Source of the DNA: Modestobacter sp.
GTDB taxonomy: Bacteria; Actinomycetota; Actinomycetes; Mycobacteriales; Geodermatophilaceae
Direction: 5' to 3'
Assembly: GCA_025966175.1 (NCBI GenBank)
Contig: JAOPVN010000498.1
Location: 1-5,709, forward strand
Length of the DNA: 5,709 nt
The position numbers and the translations under genes were made by a program. Of this stretch, positions 1 through 5,085 are shown in pieces. Position 1 is the stretch's first letter; each line of letters opens with the position of its first letter. The notes under the pieces were generated by a model, which ran no database searches, was not told the DNA's origin, and saw only the letters and a list, made by a program, of their open reading frames with translations.

Positions 1-97
1 CGGCCCCCGGGTGCTCGCCGCCGAGCTGGGCGCGCAGGCCGGGCTGGTCGGCGCCGCGGACCTGGTGCGCCGGGCCGTGTGCGAGGGCGACGCCTGA
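1..97 (+). CDS. ROK-family sugar kinase (glucokinase-like), C-terminal end only
   Basis: Only the last 31 codons are present, in the frame starting at base 2 and ending with TGA at 95-97. The visible segment (VLAAELGAQAGLVGAADLVR) matches the closing block of ROK-family kinases, where a small-residue-rich 'LG..AGLVGAADLAR' helix ends the protein. In actinobacteria such proteins are often ATP-dependent glucokinases that phosphorylate cytosolic glucose and, in Streptomyces, take part in carbon catabolite repression. The kinase motifs, the ROK zinc site and the sugar-binding residues all lie outside the window, so the substrate cannot be judged and a ROK repressor is not excluded. The gene converges on the minus-strand gene ending at 125, with only 27 bases between the stops and no convincing terminator hairpin. 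Confidence 0.72.
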   Translation, partial: GPRVLAAELGAQAGLVGAADLVRRAVCEGDA

Positions 98-124
98 AGA
101 AGACCCCTCGGAGGCCGCTCCCGG

Positions 125-1372
125 TCAGCAGAGCTCGCGGGCCAGCTGCTCGAGGAACAGGCCGATGTCGGTGACGATGCCCATCGCCTGCGCACTGCCC
201 CGGTCGGCCAGCTTGGTGACCGTCGCGGGGTTGATGTCCACGCAGACCAGCGGGACGGACGCGGGCAGGATGTTCCCGGTGGCGATGGAGTGCAGCATCG
301 TGGCCACCATGATCGCTAACCCCACGTCGTGCAGCTCGGCGCGCATCGCCCGCTGGCCGTCGATGACGTCGGTGATCACGTCGGGCAGCGGACCGTCGTC
401 GCGCACCGAGCCGACCAGCACGAACGGCTTGTCCACCTGCACCAGGGCGTGCATCACCCCGCCGGTGAGGACGCCGGACCTCACCGCCGCGGCGATCGAC
501 CCGGCGGCCCGGATGGTGTTGATCGCCCGGATGTGGTGCTCGTGGCCGTGCGGCACGCCGGAGCCCTTGGCCAGGTCGACGCCCAGCGAGGTGCCGTACA
601 GCGCGGACTCGATGTCGTGGGTGGCCAGCGCGTTGCCGGCGAACAGGACGTCGACGTAGCCGGCGTGGACGAGCCGCACCATCGCCGGGGCCGCACCGGT
701 GTGCACGACCGCCGGGCCGCCGACCCACAGGATCCGTTGCCCGGCCGCCTTGACCTCGCGCATCCGCTCGGCGATCTGGCGCACCAGCAGCGCCTGCGGC
801 TTCTCGCTGGACACCGAGGAGGACATGAAGCCGAAGTCGTCCTCCTCCCCGCGCGGCGCCTGGGGAGGCAGCTCGACCCGCACGCCGGAGGGCCCGCAGA
901 CGACCGCGTCGCCGGCCCGCACGTCACTGACCGGCACCGTGCGGACGACGGTGCCTGCCGCGCCCGGAGAGACCACCAGGCCACAGTCCATCTCCGGCCG
1001 CTCGACCCGCAGCCAGTCCCGGTCGAGCCGGACCAGGGTCTCCAGGTTCGTCGTGGAGTAGAAGTCCTCGGGGAAGACGCCGTCGGCCGGGGCCGGGCGG
1101 GTGGTCGCCGTCCCCGGGTCGACGGGGTTGGCGCCGTGCACCTGGACCCGCATCACGATCCGGTCGAGCAGCTCGGCGTCCGCGGCGCGGACCTCCACCA
1201 GCGCCCGTGACTCGTCCCCGTGCTGGCGGCCCAGCTCCAGGCTGACGATCCGGTAGTCGCCGCCGTACTCCAGGACGTCGTCCAGGACCCGGGCCAGGAT
1301 GCCGGTGTCCATCAGGTGACCGGTCAGGGTGATCACGGCCGAGTGCGGCAGCGTCCGCGGCGGAGAGCTCAC
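125..1372 (-). CDS. TIGR00300 / LOR-SDH domain protein, archaeal-type ornithine cyclodeaminase homologue
   Basis: This 415-residue protein looks complete. The family comprises stand-alone archaeal proteins, including a methanococcal one characterised as an ornithine cyclodeaminase (L-ornithine to L-proline plus ammonia, NAD-dependent), and the C-terminal half of cyanobacterial arginine-guanidine-removing enzymes (ArgZ/AgrE). The N-terminal LOR/SDH domain spans about residues 10-95 and opens with VITLTGHLMDTG. The catalytic and nucleotide-binding part carries GGPAVVHTGA (218-227), FAGNALATHDIE (244-255), GHEHHIRAIN (276-285), GSVRDDGPLPD (321-331) and a Rossmann-like VDINPATVTKLADRGS (378-393). 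There is no arginine dihydrolase domain, so it would act on ornithine, not arginine. The GTG start at 1372 has no Shine-Dalgarno; a TAGCGT -10-like element lies 7 bases upstream, suggesting a leaderless mRNA. Family membership is seen clearly; the reaction is inferred from homologues. Confidence 0.85.
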   Translation of the reverse strand: MSSPPRTLPHSAVITLTGHLMDTGILARVLDDVLEYGGDYRIVSLELGRQHGDESRALVEVRAADAELLDRIVMRVQVHGANPVDPGTATTRPAPADGVFPEDFYSTTNLETLVRLDRDWLRVERPEMDCGLVVSPGAAGTVVRTVPVSDVRAGDAVVCGPSGVRVELPPQAPRGEEDDFGFMSSSVSSEKPQALLVRQIAERMREVKAAGQRILWVGGPAVVHTGAAPAMVRLVHAGYVDVLFAGNALATHDIESALYGTSLGVDLAKGSGVPHGHEHHIRAINTIRAAGSIAAAVRSGVLTGGVMHALVQVDKPFVLVGSVRDDGPLPDVITDVIDGQRAMRAELHDVGLAIMVATMLHSIATGNILPASVPLVCVDINPATVTKLADRGSAQAMGIVTDIGLFLEQLARELC

Positions 1373-1379
1373 GCCGGCG

Positions 1380-1385
1380 ACGCTA
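1380..1385 (-). promoter_or_regulatory. Candidate -10 element (TAGCGT) for a leaderless transcript
   Basis: On the minus strand TAGCGT fits the actinobacterial TANNNT -10 pattern. It ends 7 bases before the GTG at 1372, which would place transcription initiation at or next to the start codon. This agrees with the absence of a Shine-Dalgarno there. No TTGNNN -35 box is visible at 16-18 bases. A TANNNT match by chance is common, so this is tentative. Confidence 0.35.
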
Positions 1386-1446
1386 GAGGAAGGAGCCGCC
1401 TCCTCCCCACCCCTCGCACGCTCGGGGCGGGACCCGGGAGGGGGCC

Positions 1447-1462
1447 GGGCTCGGGGAAGCCC
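1447..1462 (-). terminator. Weak hairpin after the membrane protein gene
   Basis: GGGCT (1447-1451) and AGCCC (1458-1462) form a 5-bp stem with a 6-base loop, about 17 bases downstream of the minus-strand stop at 1479. GGCC at 1443-1446 and 1469-1472 could extend it after an internal loop. There is no T-tract. In such GC-rich sequence, stems this short occur by chance. The 106-base gap to the next gene could hold a terminator for the hydrolase operon, but this is weak evidence. Confidence 0.2.
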
Positions 1463-1478
1463 TGGAGGGGCCGACCGC

Positions 1479-2168
1479 TCACACGACCGCGCCGTCGTCC
1501 CCGTCGTCCATCGAGCGCTCCCGCATCCGGGACACCAGCACGAAGACCCCGCCCGCCACGGACGCGACGCCGAGCACCAGGCCGACGTCGGCCGACAGCC
1601 CGACCGTCCCGGGCCAGAAGACCAGCACCACCCCGATGATCAGCAGCAGCAGCGCGTAGAGGGTGGCCGGGGCGAGCACCGGCAGCGGCGGGGGCGGCGG
1701 CGGCTCGTAGTGCTCCTCCGGGGCGTCGAGCAGCGACCGCTCGGCGGGGGGTGGCGGCGGGTCGTCGCGCGGCTCCTCGGAGACGACGGTGCGGCCGTGC
1801 TCGGCCTCGAAGGCGGCGACGATCCGGGCGAACTCGGCGTCGGCGTCCAGCTGGGCGTGCTCGTCCCGGGAGGGAGCAGGCGGCGGGGGAGCGGGGTGCG
1901 TGTCGGCGTGCCGGTCGACCAGCGCGTCGGCCTCCAGCCGCCGGGCGCGGTCGACGAACAGTCGGTCCGAGGGCGGGCTGGGCAGCGAGACCGTGCGCGT
2001 GTAGGCGTCCACGTCGGTGGCCGGCTCCAGGTAGGCGGCGATGCCGGCGGCCTCGAGCACGTCGAGCAGGTGCTCACCGACCCGCGGGTCGACGTCGCGC
2101 ACCGGGGACCACAGCGCCGCGTCCAGGCCGTTGTCCCGGCGGCCGCGGCCCCGGCGGGGGAGGGTCAT
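1479..2168 (-). CDS. Actinobacterial proline-rich two-helix membrane protein, function unknown
   Basis: This 229-residue protein is of a type I associate with actinobacterial genomes, without a known function. Residues ~25-90 (GEHLLDVLEAAGIAAYLEPA, then DRLFVD.ARRLEADALV) resemble a small alpha/beta domain like the DUF2007 'putative signal transducing' fold; this is a pattern impression only. An acidic proline-rich linker follows, with Pro runs at 94-97, 137-141 and 156-161, and a conserved-looking DAEFARIVAAFEAE helix at 110-123. Two hydrophobic helices lie at about 168-187 and 195-212. The C-terminus is short and acidic, ending DDGDDGAVV. The ATG at 2168 is preferred because it overlaps the upstream hydrolase stop as ATGA. 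An upstream in-frame extension to 2420 would lie wholly inside the hydrolase gene in another frame. The soluble N-domain is probably cytoplasmic, with a membrane hairpin. Confidence 0.8.
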   Translation of the reverse strand: MTLPRRGRGRRDNGLDAALWSPVRDVDPRVGEHLLDVLEAAGIAAYLEPATDVDAYTRTVSLPSPPSDRLFVDRARRLEADALVDRHADTHPAPPPPAPSRDEHAQLDADAEFARIVAAFEAEHGRTVVSEEPRDDPPPPPAERSLLDAPEEHYEPPPPPPLPVLAPATLYALLLLIIGVVLVFWPGTVGLSADVGLVLGVASVAGGVFVLVSRMRERSMDDGDDGAVV

Positions 2169-2944
2169 GCGGTCTCCGGGGCGGCCGCGGGCACGCGCTC
2201 CCGGATCCATTCCACCGACCGCGCGAAGATCAGCGGCGCGTCGTTGTCCAGCGTCGCGACGTGCCAGCTGTCGTGCAGCAGCACCTCGGTGGTGTCGCTG
2301 CTGCCCACCTCGGCGAGCAGCAGCCGGGTCGACGCCGGCTCGACCACGTGGTCCTCCACGCTGCGGAAGACCAGCAGCGGAGCCCGGATCGCGCCCAGGT
2401 CGGCGCGGACGGCCGCCCACAGCCGGCGCAGCGCCACCGCCGCCCGGGTGGGCAGTCGCGGGTAGGCCAGCTCGGTCGACCCGGGCTTCTTGATGTCGCT
2501 GGCGATCGGCGCCCAGGCGGGGGTGAGCTTGGCCAGCACCGGCAGCAGCTTCGCGTCGCGCCGCTCGGTGAGCAGCGACGGGTTGACCACCACCAGGGCC
2601 TCGACGTCGTCCGCGCGTCGCTCGGCCAGCCGCAGCGCCAGGGTGCCGCCCATCGACAGCCCCGCGACGACGACGGCCGTACAGCGGCCGCGCAGGTCGT
2701 CCAGCGCGGCGGACAGCTCGCCGTACCAGTCGTCCTCGGTGCTGACGTTGGCGTCCTGCCAGCGGGTGCCGTGCCCGGGCAGCAGCGGGCAGCGCACGGT
2801 GAAGCCGGCGGCGGCCAGGTACTGGCCCCAGTCGCGCATGCTCTGCGGAGTGCTGGTGAAGCCGTGGCAGAGCAGCACCCCCACCGGGCCGCCGGGCAGG
2901 TCGAACGGCTCGGCGCCGGACATCACCGGTGTGGCCTGCGACAT
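2165..2944 (-). CDS. Alpha/beta-hydrolase, Est30-like carboxylesterase / monoacylglycerol lipase
   Basis: This 259-residue cytosolic serine hydrolase has no signal peptide and is typical in length for the Est30/monoacylglycerol-lipase group. An HGF oxyanion-hole motif sits at 27-29 (LLCHGFTSTPQSM). The nucleophile elbow GLSMG at 95-99 gives Ser97. The acid is probably Asp198 (RSVEDHVV) and the base His228 (DSWHV), so the triad is complete. PLLPGHGT at 53-60 is also characteristic. Likely substrates are short- to medium-chain acyl esters or monoacylglycerols. The ATG at 2944 is supported by a strong Shine-Dalgarno (CGGAGGAG, five bases before the ATG). An open frame continuing upstream to 3952 is antisense to plsC and not coding. 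Its TGA overlaps the ATG of the next minus-strand gene, implying co-transcription and coupled translation. It is divergent from plsC, so the intergenic region may serve both. Confidence 0.9.
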   Translation of the reverse strand: MSQATPVMSGAEPFDLPGGPVGVLLCHGFTSTPQSMRDWGQYLAAAGFTVRCPLLPGHGTRWQDANVSTEDDWYGELSAALDDLRGRCTAVVVAGLSMGGTLALRLAERRADDVEALVVVNPSLLTERRDAKLLPVLAKLTPAWAPIASDIKKPGSTELAYPRLPTRAAVALRRLWAAVRADLGAIRAPLLVFRSVEDHVVEPASTRLLLAEVGSSDTTEVLLHDSWHVATLDNDAPLIFARSVEWIRERVPAAAPETA

Positions 2945-3009
2945 CGGTCTCCTCCGGGACGTGCGGCGTGGGAGCGGTGGGGCGGGATGGACGGCGGCAA
3001 CGGCTGAGA

Positions 3010-3039
3010 TTGTCGATGTGTTGTGCCGCTCCTTAGTCT
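3010..3039 (+). promoter_or_regulatory. Sigma-70-type promoter of the acyltransferase gene
   Basis: A -35-like TTGTCG (3010-3015) and a -10-like TAGTCT (3034-3039, fits TANNNT) are separated by 18 bases. Transcription would begin near 3046, giving a short leader that contains the Shine-Dalgarno at 3051-3057 and the TTG start at 3062. A GTG at 3023 in the same frame lies between the two boxes, so it should not be transcribed from this promoter. Confidence 0.5.
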
Positions 3040-3061
3040 GACAGTCGCTGAGGGAGGCGCG

Positions 3062-3844
3062 TTGTTCTACTGGTTCCTCAAGTTCGTGGCCGTCGGGCCG
3101 ATCGTCAAGCTCGTGTTCCGGCCCCGTGCGGAAGGCACCGGGCACGTGCCGGCGACGGGTCCGGTGATCATCGCCAGCAACCACCTGTCCGCCGCCGACT
3201 GGATCTTCATGCCCTTGTCGCTGCGCCGCCGGGTCACCTTCCTGGCCAAGGCGGAGTACTTCACCGGCACCGGCCCCAAGGGCTTTGCCCAGCGGGTGTT
3301 CTTCGGCGGCAGCGGTCAGGTGCCGATCGACCGCACCAATGCCTCCGCTGCCGAGGACGCCATCCGCACCGGCATCCGGATCCTGCAGCAGGGCAAGCTG
3401 CTGGGCATCTACCCCGAGGGCACCCGCTCCCCGGACGGCCGGCTGTTCCGCGGCAAGACCGGGATCGCCCGGATGACGCTGGAGACCGGTGCTGTCGTCG
3501 TCCCGGTCGCGATGCACTACGAGCCCCGCACGGTGCCGCTGCCGGGCAAGCTCGGCCGGGTGCTGAGCAAGAACATGGTCCGGGTCGTCGTGCGCTTCGG
3601 TGAGCCGCTGGACTTCTGCCGCTACGCCGGGCTCTCCGGGGATCGCTTCGTCGAGCGGTCGATCACCGACGAGATCATGTACGAGATCATGGAGCTGTCC
3701 GGCCAGGAGTACGTCGACGTGTACGGCGCCAAGGTGAAGAAGTCCATGGACACCACCGGGATGAGCGCCACGGAGGCCGTCGGCCGGCTGCAGCCGGCGC
3801 CGCAGGAGGCCGCCGATCGGCTGCCGAGCTCGCTCGCCGGCTGA
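3062..3844 (+). CDS. plsC: 1-acyl-sn-glycerol-3-phosphate acyltransferase-family protein (PlsC-like)
   Basis: From the TTG at 3062 this encodes 260 residues, a usual length for bacterial PlsC. The enzyme transfers an acyl chain to the sn-2 position of lysophosphatidic acid, giving phosphatidic acid for membrane phospholipids. All four acyltransferase motifs are present: NH-x4-D at N40-H41...D46 (catalytic His/Asp), GQVPIDR at 85-91, YPEGTRS at 117-123 (phosphate binding) and VVPVA at 146-150. The N-terminus (FYWFLKFVAVGPIVKLVF) is a hydrophobic membrane-association segment. The tail after about 225 is polar and not conserved in motif terms. The TTG has AGGGAGG at 3051-3057, four bases away; the in-frame GTG at 3023 lacks this and lies within the promoter. 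Actinobacteria have several paralogues, so the exact acyl acceptor is uncertain. Its stop is 19 bases from the convergent trpS stop. Confidence 0.9.
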   Translation: MFYWFLKFVAVGPIVKLVFRPRAEGTGHVPATGPVIIASNHLSAADWIFMPLSLRRRVTFLAKAEYFTGTGPKGFAQRVFFGGSGQVPIDRTNASAAEDAIRTGIRILQQGKLLGIYPEGTRSPDGRLFRGKTGIARMTLETGAVVVPVAMHYEPRTVPLPGKLGRVLSKNMVRVVVRFGEPLDFCRYAGLSGDRFVERSITDEIMYEIMELSGQEYVDVYGAKVKKSMDTTGMSATEAVGRLQPAPQEAADRLPSSLAG

Positions 3845-3857
3845 GCTGCAGCGGCTC
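3843..3857. terminator. Possible small hairpin between convergent plsC and trpS
   Basis: Only 19 bases separate the two stop codons. GAGC (3843-3846) can pair with GCTC (3854-3857), and GCTGCAGC (3845-3852) is a perfect 8-base palindrome. A stem of four pairs without T-tracts is marginal. It is listed because it is the only structure available for terminating two converging transcripts here. Confidence 0.2.
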
Positions 3858-3863
3858 GACGCG

Positions 3864-4931
3864 TCAGGACATCTGCATCGCCACGCGCACCCGGTCGAGG
3901 GTCGCCTCGGCCAGCTCGTTGGCGCGGGCGTTGCCCAGGGCCAGCACCTCACGCACGGCGCCCGGGTCGGCGGTCAGCTCGGCGCGGCGCCGGCGGAGCG
4001 GCCGCAGGTGCTCGTTGACCGCCTCGGTGACCGCTGCCTTCAGTGCCGCGGCGCCGCGCCCGCCGATGCTGTCGGCGAAGGACTCCGGGGACTCGCCGCG
4101 GCAGAGCGCGCCCAGCAGCACCAGGTTGGACACCTCGGGGCGGCGGTCGGGCTGGTAGCTGATCGTCCGCTCGGCGTCGGTGGTGGCGCCACGGATGAGA
4201 GCCGCGGTGCGGTCCTCGTCGTCCCGCAGCGCGAGGGTGTTGCCCCGGCTCTTGCTCATCTTGGTGCCGTCGGTGCCCAGCAGCAGGGGAGCCTGGCTCA
4301 GCAGCGCCTCCGGCTCGGGGAAGAGCTGCCCGTACCGCTGGTTGAACCGGCGGGCGATGGTGCGGGTGAGCTCCAGGTGCGGCAGCTGGTCGCGGCCGAC
4401 GGGGACCAGGTTGCCGCCGCAGAACAAGATGTCGGCGGCCTGGTGCACCGGGTAGGTGAGCAGGAGTCCGGACAGCGGGCGGGCGCCGGCCGCCTCCGCC
4501 TCGGCCTTCACCGTGGGGTTGCGCTGCAGCTCGGCGACGGTGACCAGGCTGAGGAACGGCAGCATCAGCTGGTTGAGCGCGGGGACGGCGCTGTGCCGGA
4601 AGAACGTCGTCCGGTCCGGGTCCAGGCCGGCCGCCAGCTGGTCGAGCAGCAGGCCGGTCACCGCTCCGGGGAGGTCGCCGAGATCATCGCGGTCGGCGAT
4701 CACCTGGTAGTCGGCGACGAGGACGAGCACCTCGACGCCGGCGTCCTGTAGGCGCACCCGGTTGGCCAGCGTGCCGAACAGATGGCCCAGGTGCAGCGGG
4801 CCGGTGGGGCGGTCCCCGGTCAGCACGCGGAAGCGCTCCGGGGAGCGGGCGATCTCCGTGTCGAGCTCGGCACTGCGGGTCTGCGCCCGCTGGAAGGACG
4901 CCTCAGCCGGATCCAGGGCGAGGGTGGTCAT
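3864..4931 (-). CDS. trpS: Tryptophanyl-tRNA synthetase, GDRPTG (TrpRS II-like) type
   Basis: This 355-residue class I synthetase charges tRNA-Trp with tryptophan in the cytosol. The HIGH-type signature is HLGH (47-50) after GDRPTG (39-44). VGRDQLPHLELTR (178-190) is the conserved substrate-binding loop, and KMSKS is exact at 224-228. AADIL (165-169) supplies Asp167, equivalent to Asp132 of the Geobacillus enzyme, which contacts the indole nitrogen. Common housekeeping TrpRS have GIQPTG/GIQPSG where this has GDRPTG; the GDRPTG form is seen in Deinococcus TrpRS II. Aligned from memory, Geobacillus Gln9, His43 and Met129 become Arg41, Gln76 and Gln164. The ATG at 4931 has GAGGAG five bases upstream. 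A Trp-rich leader ORF and several hairpins precede it, suggesting control by Trp-tRNA supply. Whether it is the only TrpRS of the cell cannot be told from the window. Confidence 0.95.
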   Translation of the reverse strand: MTTLALDPAEASFQRAQTRSAELDTEIARSPERFRVLTGDRPTGPLHLGHLFGTLANRVRLQDAGVEVLVLVADYQVIADRDDLGDLPGAVTGLLLDQLAAGLDPDRTTFFRHSAVPALNQLMLPFLSLVTVAELQRNPTVKAEAEAAGARPLSGLLLTYPVHQAADILFCGGNLVPVGRDQLPHLELTRTIARRFNQRYGQLFPEPEALLSQAPLLLGTDGTKMSKSRGNTLALRDDEDRTAALIRGATTDAERTISYQPDRRPEVSNLVLLGALCRGESPESFADSIGGRGAAALKAAVTEAVNEHLRPLRRRRAELTADPGAVREVLALGNARANELAEATLDRVRVAMQMS

Positions 4932-4935
4932 GGGT

Positions 4936-4953
4936 TCTCCTCAGGGAAGGAGA
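4936..4953 (-). promoter_or_regulatory. Hairpin enclosing the trpS Shine-Dalgarno
   Basis: On the trpS transcript, TCTCCT and AGGAGA form a perfect 6-bp stem with a 6-base loop. The 3' arm includes most of the GAGGAG ribosome binding site (4937-4942). If it forms, it would hide the Shine-Dalgarno and damp translation unless opened by ribosomes or alternative pairing. The stem is short, so its stability is uncertain. Confidence 0.4.
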
Positions 4954-4958
4954 GCCGC

Positions 4959-4979
4959 CCCGCCGTCACCACCGGCGGG
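4959..4979 (-). repeat. 7-bp inverted repeat in the trpS leader
   Basis: CCCGCCG (4959-4965) and CGGCGGG (4973-4979) are perfect complements with a 7-base loop. The hairpin lies between the large leader hairpin and the ribosome-binding-site hairpin. GC-only stems like this are easy to find in such a genome. Its place in the leader makes it a candidate part of an attenuator, and its arm could also pair with GGCGG inside the leader ORF. Confidence 0.4.
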
Positions 4980-4991
4980 ACTGGTGCGCCG

Positions 4992-5017
4992 CCGAGCTGC
5001 CGTCGAGGGCAGCTCGG
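4992..5017 (-). terminator. Perfect 10-bp hairpin in the trpS leader, candidate attenuator/terminator
   Basis: CCGAGCTGCC and GGCAGCTCGG form a perfect 10-bp stem around a 6-base loop, starting 11 bases after the leader peptide stop. It is the strongest inverted repeat in the window. No T-tract follows; actinobacterial terminators often lack one. Its 5' arm (GCTGCC, read on the transcript) can alternatively pair with GGCAGC at the Trp-Gln codons of the leader ORF (5049-5054), so two exclusive folds exist. The role as terminator is inferred. Confidence 0.5.
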
Positions 5018-5028
5018 GACGTGTCAGG

Positions 5029-5079
5029 TCACAGCCGCCAGGACGACGGCTGCCACCAGGTGAGCGGGGTCAGCACCAC
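5029..5079 (-). CDS. Trp-rich leader peptide of trpS (MVLTPLTWWQPSSWRL)
   Basis: A 16-codon ORF runs from GTG at 5079 (or the adjacent GTG at 5076) to TGA at 5029, with an in-frame TAG at 5089-5091 just upstream. Three of its 16 codons are Trp (codons 8, 9 and 14), far above the usual 1-2 percent. It lies 97 bases before trpS on the same strand and is followed by hairpins, as expected of an attenuator leader peptide. Ribosomes waiting for charged tRNA-Trp at codons 8-9 would cover the 5' arm of the hairpin at 5031-5053. There is no good Shine-Dalgarno; a TAGGCT element six bases upstream suggests a leaderless transcript starting at this GTG. An analogous leader controls the auxiliary TrpRS1 of Streptomyces coelicolor. 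It is visible as an ORF; translation is inferred. Confidence 0.65.
   Translation of the reverse strand: MVLTPLTWWQPSSWRL
5031..5053 (-). promoter_or_regulatory. Hairpin within the Trp leader ORF (pause/anti-antiterminator candidate)
   Basis: CAGCCG (5032-5037 on the plus strand) and CGGCTG (5047-5052) pair perfectly around a 9-base loop, with one extra G-U pair at the base. On the transcript the 5' arm begins immediately after the two adjacent Trp codons, the loop contains the third Trp codon, and the 3' arm runs up to the stop. A ribosome stalled on the Trp pair would prevent this stem, which is the geometry of a 1:2 hairpin in classical attenuators. Confidence 0.45.
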
Positions 5080-5085
5080 ACGGCC

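Noticed and set aside
98..124. Possible terminator between the convergent ROK and TIGR00300 genes
   Set aside because: Only 3-4 bp stems (for example GACC/GGTC) can be drawn in the 27 bases, which is not above chance.
329..1210. Plus-strand open frame of 293 codons opposite the TIGR00300 gene
   Set aside because: It is rich in His, Arg, Gly and Asp as expected of an antisense shadow in high-GC DNA, while the opposite strand has clear family motifs throughout.
2169..2420. In-frame upstream extension of the proline-rich membrane protein
   Set aside because: It lies in another frame of the hydrolase gene and looks like a compositional shadow. The ATGA overlap gives a natural start at 2168.
1751..3007. 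Plus-strand open frame of 418 codons across the membrane protein and hydrolase genes
   Set aside because: The Arg/Pro/Gly-rich translation has no recognisable motif and crosses two well-supported genes on the other strand.
2945..3952. Long minus-strand open frame extending the hydrolase N-terminus by over 300 residues
   Set aside because: It is antisense to plsC with all its conserved motifs, the predicted residues are low-complexity Arg/Ala/Gly/His-rich, and a strong Shine-Dalgarno fixes the hydrolase start at 2944.
4008..4751. Plus-strand open frame of 247 codons opposite trpS
   Set aside because: It is antisense to the synthetase, which has exact KMSKS and HLGH motifs; it is a GC-bias shadow.
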